Positions 1 through 9,667 of a stretch of DNA of 64,000 nucleotides are shown piece by piece. Location: the NCBI GenBank assembly GCA_934167935.1, contig CAKPMH010000001.1, positions 1 through 64,000 of the forward strand. The letters are read 5' to 3'. The notes under the pieces were generated by a model. The model searched no databases. It was not told the origin of the DNA and saw nothing but the letters and a program-made list of their open reading frames with translations. How positions within the stretch are numbered: the stretch's first letter is position 1; each line of letters opens with the position of its first letter. This DNA comes from an uncultured Bacilli bacterium (GTDB taxonomy: Bacteria; Bacillota_I; Bacilli_A; RF39; UBA660). The position numbers were made by a program, and so were the translations under genes.

Positions 1-24
1 CCTGGCCGGGTGGGCTTTTTTATT
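1..24 (+). terminator. possible 3' half of a plus-strand terminator cut by the window edge
   Basis: A GC-rich stretch ending in TGGGC followed by six T looks like the descending arm and U-run of a hairpin whose other arm lies before the window. Such GC-rich sequence is unusual for this region. The partner arm is not visible, so this is a guess. Confidence 0.3.
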
Positions 25-29
25 GTATC

Positions 30-56
30 AAAAAACCACACCTTTGTGGTGCGGTT
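30..56 (-). terminator. rho-independent terminator of the EIIB-like gene
   Basis: Read on the minus strand, AACCGCACC and GGTGTGGTT form a 9-bp stem (one G-U pair) around a 5-nt loop, followed by a run of six T. It lies 23 bp after the stop codon of the EIIB-like gene. Confidence 0.8.
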
Positions 57-78
57 GAAATTTCAATTTAGGAAAAGC

Positions 79-402
79 TTAACGCTTTTTTAATTCATCT
101 ATTTGTTTTTTTAATTGATTTGCATTCTCACTCAATACAATTTTTAATTGATTATCGATTTCTACTATACCCCTTGCTCCCATTTTTTGGATTCCTTCTT
201 TATTTACAAGGCTTATATCTTTTAATGTTACAATAAATCTAGATTTATTTGCTTCATATGATGTTATATTATCTTTTCCACCTAGATAAGAAACTAATTT
301 ATTTATTTCGATTTTAAAATCTTTTTTCTTTGTTTTCATGATTGCGATTGCAACTATGATAAGTATTATAATAATTATTATATATTGTAATATTTGACCC
401 AT
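79..402 (-). CDS. membrane-anchored PTS EIIB-like protein lacking the phospho-cysteine
   Basis: A 107-aa protein. Residues 6-22 are a single hydrophobic segment, followed by a basic stretch. Residues about 35-100 resemble the EIIB domain of glucose-type phosphotransferase permeases, with the LGGKDNI start, the KDxSLVxKEGIxKMGARG region and the final helix. In active EIIB domains this family carries a phosphorylated Cys in a C-x-T-R-L motif. Here the matching segment reads NKSRFIV and there is no Cys in the protein, so phosphotransfer looks impossible. No EIIA or EIIC gene is adjacent. The ATG follows an AGGTGAT site; a weak promoter (TTTAAA, 17 bp, TATAAT at 418-446) precedes it. A binding or regulatory role is inference. 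Confidence 0.65.
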   Translation of the reverse strand: MGQILQYIIIIIILIIVAIAIMKTKKKDFKIEINKLVSYLGGKDNITSYEANKSRFIVTLKDISLVNKEGIQKMGARGIVEIDNQLKIVLSENANQLKKQIDELKKR

Positions 403-454
403 TTTATCACCTATTTAATTATACTATATTTTTTTATTTTTTTAAATATATTTT

Positions 455-480
455 AATAAAATAAGCAGATAAATCTGCTT
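455..480 (-). terminator. rho-independent terminator of pyk
   Basis: AAGCAGAT and ATCTGCTT form a perfect 8-bp stem just after the pyk stop codon, followed on the minus strand by ATTTTATT. The T-run is interrupted by one A, but position and stem strength support it. Confidence 0.7.
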
Positions 481-485
481 ACTTT

Positions 486-1889
486 TTATATTTCTTCAAT
501 TTTCATAAAGTTTGTAATTCTCTTTGCTCCATTATTAGGAAAACCACCTGTTATTACAACTTTATCTTTTGGTTGTAAATTAAACATTGCTTTTGCCTTT
601 TCTTTTGCAATTTCTACTACTTCATCTGTACTATTACATACTGGTACAATACAAGAATATACACCATAATTTAAAGCTAAGCTACGTGCTACTTTTTCAC
701 TTGTACAAGTTGCTAAAATCATACTATTTGGTTTTAAGTTACTTATTTCTCTTGCACTATATCCACTTACTGTACTTGCAACTACGACTTTTATATTAAG
801 TACTTTTGTACTTTCTACAACGCTGTCTGCAATTGTTTCTGTAATTCCTATTTTATCTTTATATTCGAATGTTCCATTGTAATATTTTTCTGCATTTTCG
901 CAAATTTCTCCCATATACTTAACTGTTTCTATAGGATATTTACCTGTTGTTGTTTCTCCTGATAACATTACTGCATCTGCTCCATCTAATACAGCATTAG
1001 CAACATCACTTACTTCAGCTCTTGTTGGACGTGCTGATTTTTTCATTGATTCTAACATTTCAGTTGCTACTATACAGAATTTTCCTTTTTCACGACATTT
1101 TCTTATTATCTTCTTTTGATATATTGGAAGCATTGTCATAGGAACTTCTACACCTAAGTCACCTCTAGCAACCATGATACCATCTGATTCTTCAACGATA
1201 CTATCTAAGTTTTCAATTCCTGTCATACTTTCTATTTTTGATATAATTTTTAAATCTTCTCTATTTTGTTCTTTTAATATTTTTTTTGTTTCTAATACAT
1301 CTTCTACACATGATACAAATGAAAGTGCTAAGAAATCACCATCATGATTACATGCATATATAATGTCTTCTCTATCTTGTTCACTTATAAATGGAATATC
1401 TAGTTTTACACCTGGAACACTTAAACTTTTTTTGTTTCCTAAAACTCCTCCATTTATAATTTTACATGTTACTCCATCTTCTTCTTTTGATACAACTGTC
1501 ATTTTCATTAATCCATTTTCTAGTAAGATTACATTTCCTACTTCAAGTGAATCTATTGCATTTGGATGGTTTACAGAAAATCTTTCTTCATTTCCTATTA
1601 CATTTTCTTTTACAACTCTTATTGTTTTTCCTTCTACTAGGTTAATTTCATCATTTTCTAAAACACCATTTCTAAATTCTGGTCCTTTAGTATCATATAA
1701 TATTCCTATATGAAGTCCTGTTCTTTTTGTTACTTCTTTTACTGTTGCTACATCTTTTTCTTTTTCTTCTTCTGTTGCATGTGAGAAATTTATACGTGCA
1801 ACGTTTGCTCCATTTAATACCATTTGTTCAAATACATCTGGAATGTAACTTGATGGTCCAAGACTAGTTATAATTTTTGTTTTTTTCAT
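486..1889 (-). CDS. pyk: pyruvate kinase
   Basis: Catalyses phosphoenolpyruvate + ADP to pyruvate + ATP, the last step of glycolysis, in the cytoplasm. The protein is 467 aa, the usual length of the form without the extra C-terminal PEP-utilising domain. Visible landmarks are the N-terminal KTKIITSLGPSS, ARINFSH, the active-site lysine in SKIESMTG and the metal-binding MVARGDLGVEVP. An in-frame extension of 12 codons exists upstream, but the ATG chosen is preceded at 8 nt by a strong GAGGAGG site and starts where family members start. Transcribed from its own TTGACA promoter. No odd residues were seen. Confidence 0.97.
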   Translation of the reverse strand: MKKTKIITSLGPSSYIPDVFEQMVLNGANVARINFSHATEEEKEKDVATVKEVTKRTGLHIGILYDTKGPEFRNGVLENDEINLVEGKTIRVVKENVIGNEERFSVNHPNAIDSLEVGNVILLENGLMKMTVVSKEEDGVTCKIINGGVLGNKKSLSVPGVKLDIPFISEQDREDIIYACNHDGDFLALSFVSCVEDVLETKKILKEQNREDLKIISKIESMTGIENLDSIVEESDGIMVARGDLGVEVPMTMLPIYQKKIIRKCREKGKFCIVATEMLESMKKSARPTRAEVSDVANAVLDGADAVMLSGETTTGKYPIETVKYMGEICENAEKYYNGTFEYKDKIGITETIADSVVESTKVLNIKVVVASTVSGYSAREISNLKPNSMILATCTSEKVARSLALNYGVYSCIVPVCNSTDEVVEIAKEKAKAMFNLQPKDKVVITGGFPNNGAKRITNFMKIEEI

Positions 1890-1915
1890 ATTATACTCCT
1901 CCTCAAAACTAAATA

Positions 1916-1945
1916 ATTTTACCACAAAAATCCTATATTTGTCAA
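1916..1945 (-). promoter_or_regulatory. sigma-A-type promoter of pyk
   Basis: TTGACA (1940-1945), an 18-bp spacer and an extended -10 TGG-TAAAAT (1916-1921), followed by the GAGGAGG site of pyk. The -35 box abuts the stop codon of the upstream gene. Confidence 0.75.
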
Positions 1946-1946
1946 T

Positions 1947-2981
1947 TTATACTAGTTGTTTATTTATTAAAAATTGCTCATTTTCTTTTAAGCCTGGTTG
2001 ATAATATATTTTTGTATACTTAGATCTTTCAATATATTTTCTACCAGTTACTTCAATCCATTCATTTAAAACATAATTTCCATCAGTAATTTTTATGTAA
2101 CGTCCTGTATATCTATTTCCATCTTTTCCTATATATGGGATTACTTTTATATCGTATATTTTACATTCAATTATATATATGTCACTATTTAAAATAAATG
2201 AATATGTTTTTTTATCTTTATTTATTTCTTTATTTGATTTTTTTCCGAAGATAAATGATAATATAATCATAGTTATACTTGTTATAACAAAAGAAATATC
2301 TTCTGGTATTTTAATTTCATTTTCTAATAATGAAACACTTAATCCTAGTGTCCAAAAGATAAAATTTGACCATAATAGAATTGAAATAATAATAAAATTT
2401 AATCTTTTTTTATTTTTTATATTATTATTATCTAATAAATTTATTTTTTCTTCTGCTGTTATTTTTTTTATATCTTTAAAATTATTCAAAAATTCTTGTT
2501 TTGACAATCCTTTTGATTCATCAATATCTTTATCCATAACTTCTTGATGATATATAAGAATATAATTATATATTTGATAACCTCTCATCATAGATACAAA
2601 TCTTTTATTTTTATCTCTATAATAAAAATCAGTAGGTGATAAAGTTTCTTTTTTTACTAAAAATTCATTTTTTTTATATCTCACATATATATATTCTTTC
2701 TCAGATTTTATATCATAATCTGATTCATTTTGTGCATAAGCTGAATTTGATGGATATGTTAAAATAATTATTAGAATACCTATTACAAATAGTTCTGGAT
2801 CTATTGCTTCAATTATTTCTGTAAAATTGATTGAATAATTAAATGATATTTTTTCTGATATTAGAATTAATGAATCGTATAAACCCTCCATTATGCATGC
2901 TAATCCTAACAGATTAATAAGTAAACAAGCAACAAATGCCTTAAAGTATCTTCTCTTTATTAATCTTATATAATATTTCAT
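1947..2981 (-). CDS. unknown membrane protein
   Basis: A 344-aa protein that I do not recognise. Hydrophobic segments lie near residues 15-40, 60-80, 195-220 and 225-250, so it has about four membrane spans, with a long soluble segment (about 85-190) between spans 2 and 3. The C-terminal 100 residues are soluble and rich in Tyr/Lys/Ile, with a beta-strand-like pattern containing YIGKDGNRYTGRYIKI. The ATG is preceded by AAGGAAGTG. It has its own promoter and no obvious terminator before the pyk promoter, so read-through into pyk is possible. The layout recalls DUF3592-like membrane proteins, but I cannot confirm that. Confidence 0.6.
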   Translation of the reverse strand: MKYYIRLIKRRYFKAFVACLLINLLGLACIMEGLYDSLILISEKISFNYSINFTEIIEAIDPELFVIGILIIILTYPSNSAYAQNESDYDIKSEKEYIYVRYKKNEFLVKKETLSPTDFYYRDKNKRFVSMMRGYQIYNYILIYHQEVMDKDIDESKGLSKQEFLNNFKDIKKITAEEKINLLDNNNIKNKKRLNFIIISILLWSNFIFWTLGLSVSLLENEIKIPEDISFVITSITMIILSFIFGKKSNKEINKDKKTYSFILNSDIYIIECKIYDIKVIPYIGKDGNRYTGRYIKITDGNYVLNEWIEVTGRKYIERSKYTKIYYQPGLKENEQFLINKQLV

Positions 2982-3011
2982 ATAGCACTTCCTTAACTAT
3001 TATCTAACTTA

Positions 3012-3040
3012 ATTTTATCAAATAAACAAAATGACATCAA
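3012..3040 (-). promoter_or_regulatory. promoter of the 344-aa membrane protein gene
   Basis: TTGATG (3035-3040), a 17-bp spacer ending in TGA and TAAAAT (3012-3017) make a good sigma-A match with an extended -10. Confidence 0.6.
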
Positions 3041-3071
3041 TAAATTATAATATAACTTTACATACATTTTA

Positions 3072-3099
3072 TAAAAAAAAAGAAGCTTATTTTGCTTCT
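3072..3099 (-). terminator. rho-independent terminator of rny
   Basis: AGAAGC and GCTTCT form a stem that overlaps the last codons of rny, followed on the minus strand by nine T. Confidence 0.8.
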
Positions 3100-4640
3100 T
3101 CTATTGCTCTTGTTTCTCTTATTACTGTCACCTTTATTGTACCAGGATATTGTAGTTCATTTTCTATTTTTGTTTTTATATCACGTGCTACTTTATAACT
3201 TCCTAGGTCATCTATTTCTTCTGGTTTTACGATAACTCTAACTTCACGTCCTGCTTGAACTGCATATGATTTTTCAACTCCTGGTGTTTCTTTAGCAATT
3301 TTTTCTAAGTCTTGCAATCTTTTTACATAATTTTCTAGTGAATCACTTCTTGCACCTGGTCTTGATGCTGATAAGGCATCTGCTATAGCAACTATTACTG
3401 ATATTATACTTGTTGCTTCAGTATCACCATGATGTGATTCTATTGCATTTATAACTACTTCATTTTCTTTATATTTTTTAGCAATTTCGCTTCCTATTGT
3501 TACATGACTTCCTTCTACTTCATGGTCTATAGATTTTCCTATATCATGAAGTAATCCGGCTCTTTTAGCTAGTGTTATGTTTTCTCCAAGTTCTGCAGCT
3601 ATTAACCCTGAGATATGTGCTACTTCTATTGAATGCATTAAAGCATTTTGTCCAAAACTTGTTCTAAAATGTAACTTACCAACTAATTCTACTAATTCTG
3701 GATCCATTTTTGTAAGTCCTAGTTCAAATAAGGCTGATTCTCCATATTCCATTATTTTAATGTTCATTTCTTTACTTACTTTATCATATAATTCTTCTAT
3801 TCTTGTTGGATGAATTCTTCCATCTTTTATTAATGTTTCTAATGTTACTCTTGCAATTTCTCTTCTTAAAGGATCAAATGATGATAAAACAATTGCTTCT
3901 GGAGTATCATCTATTATTAAATCAACTCCTGTTACAGCTTCTATTGTTCTTATATTTCTTCCTTCTCTACCTATGATTCTTCCTTTCATTTCATCATTAG
4001 GTAATTCTACTACTGTTACTGTTTGTTCATTTGCCACATCACTTGCATATTTTTGCATACATGATACAAGCATTGCTTTTGATTTTTTATCTACTTCTAA
4101 TTTTGCTTCTGATTCTCTTTCTTTTATGTAGCTTGCAATTTCTAAATTCATCATTTCTTCTACTTTTTTTAGAACCATATCTTTTGCTTCTACTTTAGAT
4201 AAACCAGCTATTTTTTCAAGTTCTTCTATCTGTTGTTTTTTGATTTCTTCCACTTTTACTTGCTCATTTTGAATTTCTTTTTGTCTATTTATTAAATTAT
4301 TTTCTTTTTCATCTAGTAATTGCTCACGATTTTGCATAGTTTGATCTCTTCTATCAATACTATTTTCACGAGCTAAAAGTCTCTCTTCTGATTCTTTTAT
4401 TTCTGATTTTTTTTCTTTTACATAATTATCTGTTTCAATCTTTATTTGATGTGCTTCTTCTTTTGCTTCTATTATACTATCTCTTTTAGCTTTATCTGCT
4501 TCTTTTTTTGCATTTTCTATCATTTTTTCTGCTTTTGATTCAGCTTTTGCATTTTTAATATAGTTAAAAATAATCATAACAATTATTCCAAAAAAAAGTC
4601 CAATTAAAACTAGTAAAATGGAGAAAAATATACCATTCAT
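3087..4640 (-). CDS. rny: ribonuclease Y
   Basis: Membrane-anchored endoribonuclease that starts bulk mRNA decay in Firmicutes. The 517-aa protein has the full family layout: an N-terminal membrane span (about 4-26), a long Lys/Glu-rich coiled coil (about 30-200), a KH RNA-binding domain starting near 218 ([15 protein letters not shown]) and an HD nuclease domain with the metal-binding LLHDIGK near 365. Length equals that of the Bacillus enzyme. The ATG follows a GGAGG site at the usual distance. It is a single-gene transcript between its own promoter and terminator. Confidence 0.97.
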   Translation of the reverse strand: MNGIFFSILLVLIGLFFGIIVMIIFNYIKNAKAESKAEKMIENAKKEADKAKRDSIIEAKEEAHQIKIETDNYVKEKKSEIKESEERLLARENSIDRRDQTMQNREQLLDEKENNLINRQKEIQNEQVKVEEIKKQQIEELEKIAGLSKVEAKDMVLKKVEEMMNLEIASYIKERESEAKLEVDKKSKAMLVSCMQKYASDVANEQTVTVVELPNDEMKGRIIGREGRNIRTIEAVTGVDLIIDDTPEAIVLSSFDPLRREIARVTLETLIKDGRIHPTRIEELYDKVSKEMNIKIMEYGESALFELGLTKMDPELVELVGKLHFRTSFGQNALMHSIEVAHISGLIAAELGENITLAKRAGLLHDIGKSIDHEVEGSHVTIGSEIAKKYKENEVVINAIESHHGDTEATSIISVIVAIADALSASRPGARSDSLENYVKRLQDLEKIAKETPGVEKSYAVQAGREVRVIVKPEEIDDLGSYKVARDIKTKIENELQYPGTIKVTVIRETRAIEEAK

Positions 4641-4681
4641 ATTATACCTCCATCTCTAGTAAATTATATTTACCTAATATA

Positions 4682-4710
4682 ATTATAATATTTATTTTAA
4701 AAAATTACAA
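4682..4710 (-). promoter_or_regulatory. promoter of rny
   Basis: TTGTAA (4705-4710), a 17-bp spacer and a perfect TATAAT (4682-4687), about 40 bp before the rny ATG. Confidence 0.75.
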
Positions 4711-4755
4711 GGGCAAATTTTTTTATATGAAAAATTATTCATATAACTAAAATTT

Positions 4756-4788
4756 ATAAAAAAAATTATCATGCATTATGATAATTTT
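4756..4788 (-). terminator. rho-independent terminator of the giant prepilin-like gene
   Basis: An 11-bp perfect stem (AAAATTATCAT with ATGATAATTTT, loop of 5) lies just after the stop codon and is followed on the minus strand by a T-run. The hairpin is A/T-rich and could also work for plus-strand transcripts. Confidence 0.8.
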
Positions 4789-4792
4789 TTAA

Positions 4793-7700
4793 TTATTCTG
4801 TTACAGGTGCTATTTCGTATAAATATGTTGTATAGCTTCTACTTCCCGCCGATGCTATCAAATTTACTTTCATATAACTTGATTGTTCTGGTACGGTATA
4901 ATTAAAACTACTTTTTCCCGTATATGTACCACTATCATTCCTTGTATATGTTGATATTAACTCGTTGTTTTTATTATAGAAACTTGTTATTATTTTTGAA
5001 GTATCATGATGATACATATATGCATACATATTTATTTCTTTGTTCCACATACTTTGATCTATTATTAGTTTATATGTTGCATTATAATCTGTTCCACCTA
5101 TTCCTGTTTCTTTATTATTATCAAATACACTGGCTGGTAATGCATCAGATATTTCAATAGCTTTATAACTAGATGTTTTACTTTCCGTACCATATTTATT
5201 TATGCTTTTACTATAAATTATATCTTCGATTTTTAAAATTATTTTTTTATTTTTATATTCTTGCCAATCACCATCATTAATTTTATACAACTTTCTTACA
5301 GCGGTACTATCATAATTAATATCAATTTCATAATAACTTTTTTCAAATCCAAATATTGTTATTTTAGGATATTTTTTTTGTACATTAATTTTTGGATTAT
5401 CACAAATACTTATTTCGTATAAATATGTTGTATAGCTTCTACTTCCCGCCGATGCTATCAAATTTACTTTCATATAACTTGATTGTTCTGGTACGGTATA
5501 ATTAAAACTACTTTTTCCCGTATATGTACCATTATCATTCCTTGTATATTTTGATATTAACTCGTTGTTTTTATTATAGAAACTTGTTATTATTTTTGAA
5601 GTATCATGATGATACATATACGCATACATATTTATTTCTTTGTTCCACATGCTTTGATCTATCATTAGCTTATATGTTGCATTATAATCTGTTCCACCTA
5701 TTCCTGTTTCTTTATTATTATCAAATACGCTAGTTGGTAATGCATCTCTTGGTATCACAATTGTTTTTGTTGCTGCAACTTCAAGTCCTGTGCTTTTTTT
5801 AACACTTTTTGCGTATATAGTTCCACTTGTTACTTCAAATGTTCCTGTATACTTTGTCCATTCTTTTCCATCTAAACTGTAATAATTATCTATATCTTTT
5901 CTTTTATCATAATTAATTGTTGTTCTACCATCATATTTTACACCATACTCTGTTAATACTGGATAATTTGCATTAGCATTTATAACTGGTACTTTTGGTG
6001 CATCTATATCTAATGTTAAAATATCTAAACATTCTTCTTTTTTGTTTCCTACACTATCAATTCCTTGTGCACATATTGTAACCGTATTATCACTATTACC
6101 TAAATTTTTACTAATGACTGTATTTGAGGTTAACGTAAATGTATCTGTATAATTTGTCCATGATGTAGTATTTTTACCTATTTTATATTTTTTTGTTTTT
6201 GAATCTCCATAATCAATTGTAATGCTTGTTTCAATTCCTTGTTTACTACTATTATCGGTTATCTTTATACTTGGTGGATCATTATCTATATTTTCTACTA
6301 GTATCGTATATGTTTGTTCATTTCCTACACTATCTTTTGCATAAAATGTATATTCTCCATTTTCTGTTAGTTTTACGATACTATTATTTTCTATTAATTT
6401 TCCACCTGTTTTAAAATAACTTTCTCCTTTTAGACCTTTTTCATACATTACTGTATCTACTAAAACATCATCTGTTACATTTACTCTTACATTTAAACTT
6501 TGAGTTTTATTTGTTAAATTTGCAGTTAAATTTATAACTGGTGGTTCTTCATCTATGTTTGTTATTTCTTTTATTGCAGTATTTGAATATACTTCACTTT
6601 CATTTCTACTTCTTGCATATATAACAGTATTTTTACTATTTACATCTATTTCATTTGTATATTTCATCCAACCTTTTGTTGTTCCATCTTTTAATACTAA
6701 TTTATATTCCTTTAATTTACTTGTATTATCATACATTATTTTAACTTTTGCTTTTCTAGTTGGATCATTTGGTACTACTATAATTTCAGGAGTTTTTGGT
6801 TTACCTGTATCCCATCTCATGAATAATTTTTCCATTATTTCACTTGGAGAACAATCTATATAGTAAAAATCACCTTTAAATTCTTTTTCTACACCATTTT
6901 TATCTTTTATAATTATTTTTCCATCTTTTTTTAAATTTGTATCTTTTGTTGCTAATAAAATACCTTCTTCTTTATATTTAGTCCAATCATTATTTCCAAA
7001 GCGATATTCTCTACTACTTGCTTCTGAAGATGATGGATAATTTAGTTTTATTATAAAATAATTACCATAATCTATCATATAAATAGGTTGCTTATTTACT
7101 ATATTCTTTATTTCGTAAATTGCATCTTTTTTATTTCCATCACTATCTATATTTACAGCATATATAGTTTCATTTTTATCTACCTTAAATGAACCATTAT
7201 AATCTCTTAAACTACCATTTCCAATTCTATATTTTTTTATTGTTGCATTTTTATCAAATGTTATATTTACATCTACGCTGTTTGCTTGATTTAGGTTATC
7301 TGGATATGCAGTAATTATTGGATTTGTTAGACCTTTTTTTGTATTTGTTTCATTATTCCCTATGTTGTCTATTAATTTTGAATCTTCTCCATAACCTGTT
7401 GTATTTATTGCATATGCATATATTGTTTCATTTTCTTCTACTTTAAATGGATTACTATATTCCATTAACTTGCCATTCGTTCCTATTTTATAATATCTTT
7501 TTGTTGCCTTTGAATCATAATTTATACTTACTGTTACTTCTTTTACAAGTTCTGTACTTGTTGCAGGTTCAGGATTTACATTTATTTCTACATTTAGTTT
7601 TTGCTTTCTTACAGGTGGTGTTATTACTCCTTTTTCACCTATATTTGTTATATCTATATATTCTACTTGTGTACCACAATCATTGCTTGCTTTTGCATAT

Positions 7701-9226
7701 ATTCTTTTATTTCCTTTTATTTCTAATTTATCTTTATATTTCTGGTATTCTACCCCATTACTACTATACTCTAAATCATTTCCATCCGTTGTTATATTTA
7801 ATGTTACTTTATTTACATATTTATGATTTAAACCTGGTTCTTGATTTATACTTATATTTGGTAAATTACAATTATAGCCTTTTTTATAAATGTTAGTTAT
7901 TCTTTTACTACTAATACTTGATGTTGCTCCATCACTTTCTCTAACATAATATGCATATATATTTGTATTACTATTTATAGTTATAGACTCTGTATATTCT
8001 TTATATGAATTATTTCCTACTTTTATATATATTTTTCTAGCTGTTTCTTTTGTACTTAAACTTACCTCGACTTCATCTGTTAAATCTGTAGGAGTCACAT
8101 TTATAATTGGACCTTTTATATAATAGCTTGGTATTATTAATCCAGTTTCTTCATCTCTTATAACTGAGGCTGAACTTGAGCCTGAGCTTGAGCCTGAACT
8201 TTGGTCTTGCTTACTTCCACTAGTTCCTACATTTGTTCCTTTTTCTCTTATGTAAACAGAATCATATGCAGTTATTTTTCTTGTGTATGCTTTATTTCCA
8301 TCACTATCATATACGTCTTCTAATTTTTCTGCTTTTGCTTCTATTATACTTGGATTTGTTACTTCTATTAATTTTGTTTTATCATATCTTTCCCATGTAC
8401 TTCCTGTTTTATAATAAATATCTGATCCTTCTGTTGCATTTATTTTTGATACTACTTTTCCACCAGTTTTTGGTATTTCAAAACTACTTGGTTCTATATC
8501 TACGTAAATTGTTCCTTTTGGTGGAATTATATATGTTTTGCCATTTATTTTATACTTTATATAAACATTTTCTACATCTTTTAGAGGTATTGTTATTGCA
8601 CCTTCATAATCTATCCAATCTTCTTCCCTTACCTCTCCTGGTTCTCCTATTCTATATTTTCTATCAGTTGAATTTTCTGGATAATAAAGAGTTAGTGTTA
8701 TAAATCCATCCCAAATCATTCCTGATTCAGTTTTACTTTCTACTAAATTACCTTCTACACATTCTTCTTTTGTTAATTCTCTATCTCCTATTGTTATTTC
8801 ATTTTCTGTATAATTTTTTATAGCACATAACTTTAAATTATCATTCCATAAAGAAAGGGCAATACTTCCTTTACTTTTTATGTATACTGTTCCATTATCT
8901 ATTTTTCCTTTTATTTTTATTTTATCATTATTTGGTAATGATATTTTTTCTATTTTGTCAGTTGTTAATACATTAACATTTGCATTTTTTTCTGTTTTAT
9001 TTGCAAGTGGTACTATTTTTTCTTCATTATAAACTAAATTCATTTGACTTCTTGTATAATAATATTCTGCTGCATCTAATACACCATATGCACTATTTAA
9101 AAATGCTTTTTCTTTTGCTATTCTTATCATATGATTTATAATTGGCACTGATATAATAGTTACCACAGCAATTATTACTATTACTGCTAAAAGTTCTATT
9201 AATGTGAATCCTTTTTTTTCTTTCAT
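4793..9226 (-). CDS. giant type IV prepilin-like surface protein with repeated domains
   Basis: A 1477-aa protein. It starts MKEKKGFTLIELLAVIVII, a classic prepilin leader: a short basic leader, Gly at the peptidase site, Phe after it and Glu at position 5 of the mature chain, then a hydrophobic helix. The rest is far longer than a pilin (usually 120-200 aa) and consists of many diverged units built on an YKIGxxxWxxY...xxTIYA pattern. These resemble the beta-sandwich repeats found at the C-termini of chitobiases and other adhesins (Fn3-associated type). A Ser/Gly linker sits near residue 345. A 112-aa module occurs twice at the C-terminus. A lipoprotein gene lies 36 bp upstream in the same direction. 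No pilus assembly genes are in the window. Adhesion or surface display is inference. Confidence 0.8.
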   Translation of the reverse strand: MKEKKGFTLIELLAVIVIIAVVTIISVPIINHMIRIAKEKAFLNSAYGVLDAAEYYYTRSQMNLVYNEEKIVPLANKTEKNANVNVLTTDKIEKISLPNNDKIKIKGKIDNGTVYIKSKGSIALSLWNDNLKLCAIKNYTENEITIGDRELTKEECVEGNLVESKTESGMIWDGFITLTLYYPENSTDRKYRIGEPGEVREEDWIDYEGAITIPLKDVENVYIKYKINGKTYIIPPKGTIYVDIEPSSFEIPKTGGKVVSKINATEGSDIYYKTGSTWERYDKTKLIEVTNPSIIEAKAEKLEDVYDSDGNKAYTRKITAYDSVYIREKGTNVGTSGSKQDQSSGSSSGSSSASVIRDEETGLIIPSYYIKGPIINVTPTDLTDEVEVSLSTKETARKIYIKVGNNSYKEYTESITINSNTNIYAYYVRESDGATSSISSKRITNIYKKGYNCNLPNISINQEPGLNHKYVNKVTLNITTDGNDLEYSSNGVEYQKYKDKLEIKGNKRIYAKASNDCGTQVEYIDITNIGEKGVITPPVRKQKLNVEINVNPEPATSTELVKEVTVSINYDSKATKRYYKIGTNGKLMEYSNPFKVEENETIYAYAINTTGYGEDSKLIDNIGNNETNTKKGLTNPIITAYPDNLNQANSVDVNITFDKNATIKKYRIGNGSLRDYNGSFKVDKNETIYAVNIDSDGNKKDAIYEIKNIVNKQPIYMIDYGNYFIIKLNYPSSSEASSREYRFGNNDWTKYKEEGILLATKDTNLKKDGKIIIKDKNGVEKEFKGDFYYIDCSPSEIMEKLFMRWDTGKPKTPEIIVVPNDPTRKAKVKIMYDNTSKLKEYKLVLKDGTTKGWMKYTNEIDVNSKNTVIYARSRNESEVYSNTAIKEITNIDEEPPVINLTANLTNKTQSLNVRVNVTDDVLVDTVMYEKGLKGESYFKTGGKLIENNSIVKLTENGEYTFYAKDSVGNEQTYTILVENIDNDPPSIKITDNSSKQGIETSITIDYGDSKTKKYKIGKNTTSWTNYTDTFTLTSNTVISKNLGNSDNTVTICAQGIDSVGNKKEECLDILTLDIDAPKVPVINANANYPVLTEYGVKYDGRTTINYDKRKDIDNYYSLDGKEWTKYTGTFEVTSGTIYAKSVKKSTGLEVAATKTIVIPRDALPTSVFDNNKETGIGGTDYNATYKLMIDQSMWNKEINMYAYMYHHDTSKIITSFYNKNNELISKYTRNDNGTYTGKSSFNYTVPEQSSYMKVNLIASAGSRSYTTYLYEISICDNPKINVQKKYPKITIFGFEKSYYEIDINYDSTAVRKLYKINDGDWQEYKNKKIILKIEDIIYSKSINKYGTESKTSSYKAIEISDALPASVFDNNKETGIGGTDYNATYKLIIDQSMWNKEINMYAYMYHHDTSKIITSFYNKNNELISTYTRNDSGTYTGKSSFNYTVPEQSSYMKVNLIASAGSRSYTTYLYEIAPVTE
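4811..5146. repeat. long direct repeat, copy 1 (inside the prepilin-like gene)
   Basis: 336 bp that recur exactly 600 bp further on with about nine mismatches (about 97% identical). The repeat encodes the 112-aa module running from DALPASVFDNN to the LYEI near the C-terminus. Confidence 0.95.
5411..5746. repeat. long direct repeat, copy 2 (inside the prepilin-like gene)
   Basis: Second copy of the 336-bp module, in frame with the first and separated from it by a diverged 264-bp unit. Most differences are silent or conservative, which indicates a recent duplication or gene conversion. Confidence 0.95.
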
Positions 9227-9261
9227 ATTATTCTCCCATAAGATTATAAATTATAATATTT

Positions 9262-9645
9262 TTAAAATTCTTCTACTATTTTAAATTCAACGTCTTTTAT
9301 TTCACTATAGTCGCCTACTATTCCAACATTTATTTTTTTATTACTATTTGGTTCTATATTTTCAATTATTTGATTTAATTTTTTTACTTCTTTATTATCT
9401 TTTTTTAATATAATTGTGACCTTAATATTTTTTGTTTTATTTGTTGTATTTTTTATGTTTGAAGTTAATAAGGTTATACTTCCATTATAATTTAATTTTA
9501 TATCATTAAAAGTTAAATCATTTGTTTTTACATCTTCTTTTGTATTACCATTTTTGTCTAATTTTATCTCTGTTTCTTTTTTATTTTTACTCATACATCC
9601 TGTCACAATAAATAAGCATAAAATAATAATTAAATATTTTTTCAT
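9262..9645 (-). CDS. small lipoprotein
   Basis: A 127-aa protein with a type II signal peptide: MKKYLIIILCLFIVTGC, with lipobox VTGC giving a lipidated Cys17. The mature part starts with a charged linker and continues as a beta-rich domain (about 45-127) with NDIKLNYNGSITLLTSNIKN and IEPNSNKKI, like the FxLYD-type domains of other Firmicute lipoproteins. It is co-directional with and 36 bp upstream of the prepilin-like gene, probably one transcript. It could help anchor or assemble that protein at the membrane; this is inference from position only. Confidence 0.75.
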   Translation of the reverse strand: MKKYLIIILCLFIVTGCMSKNKKETEIKLDKNGNTKEDVKTNDLTFNDIKLNYNGSITLLTSNIKNTTNKTKNIKVTIILKKDNKEVKKLNQIIENIEPNSNKKINVGIVGDYSEIKDVEFKIVEEF

Positions 9646-9667
9646 AACACTCCTCTATTCTTTCTTT

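Noticed and set aside
5524..8703. Hydrophobic plus-strand readings opposite the prepilin-like gene
   Set aside because: Low-complexity Leu/Tyr/Phe sequences with no ribosome binding sites, mirrored in both copies of the duplicated module; antisense artefacts of AT-rich coding DNA.
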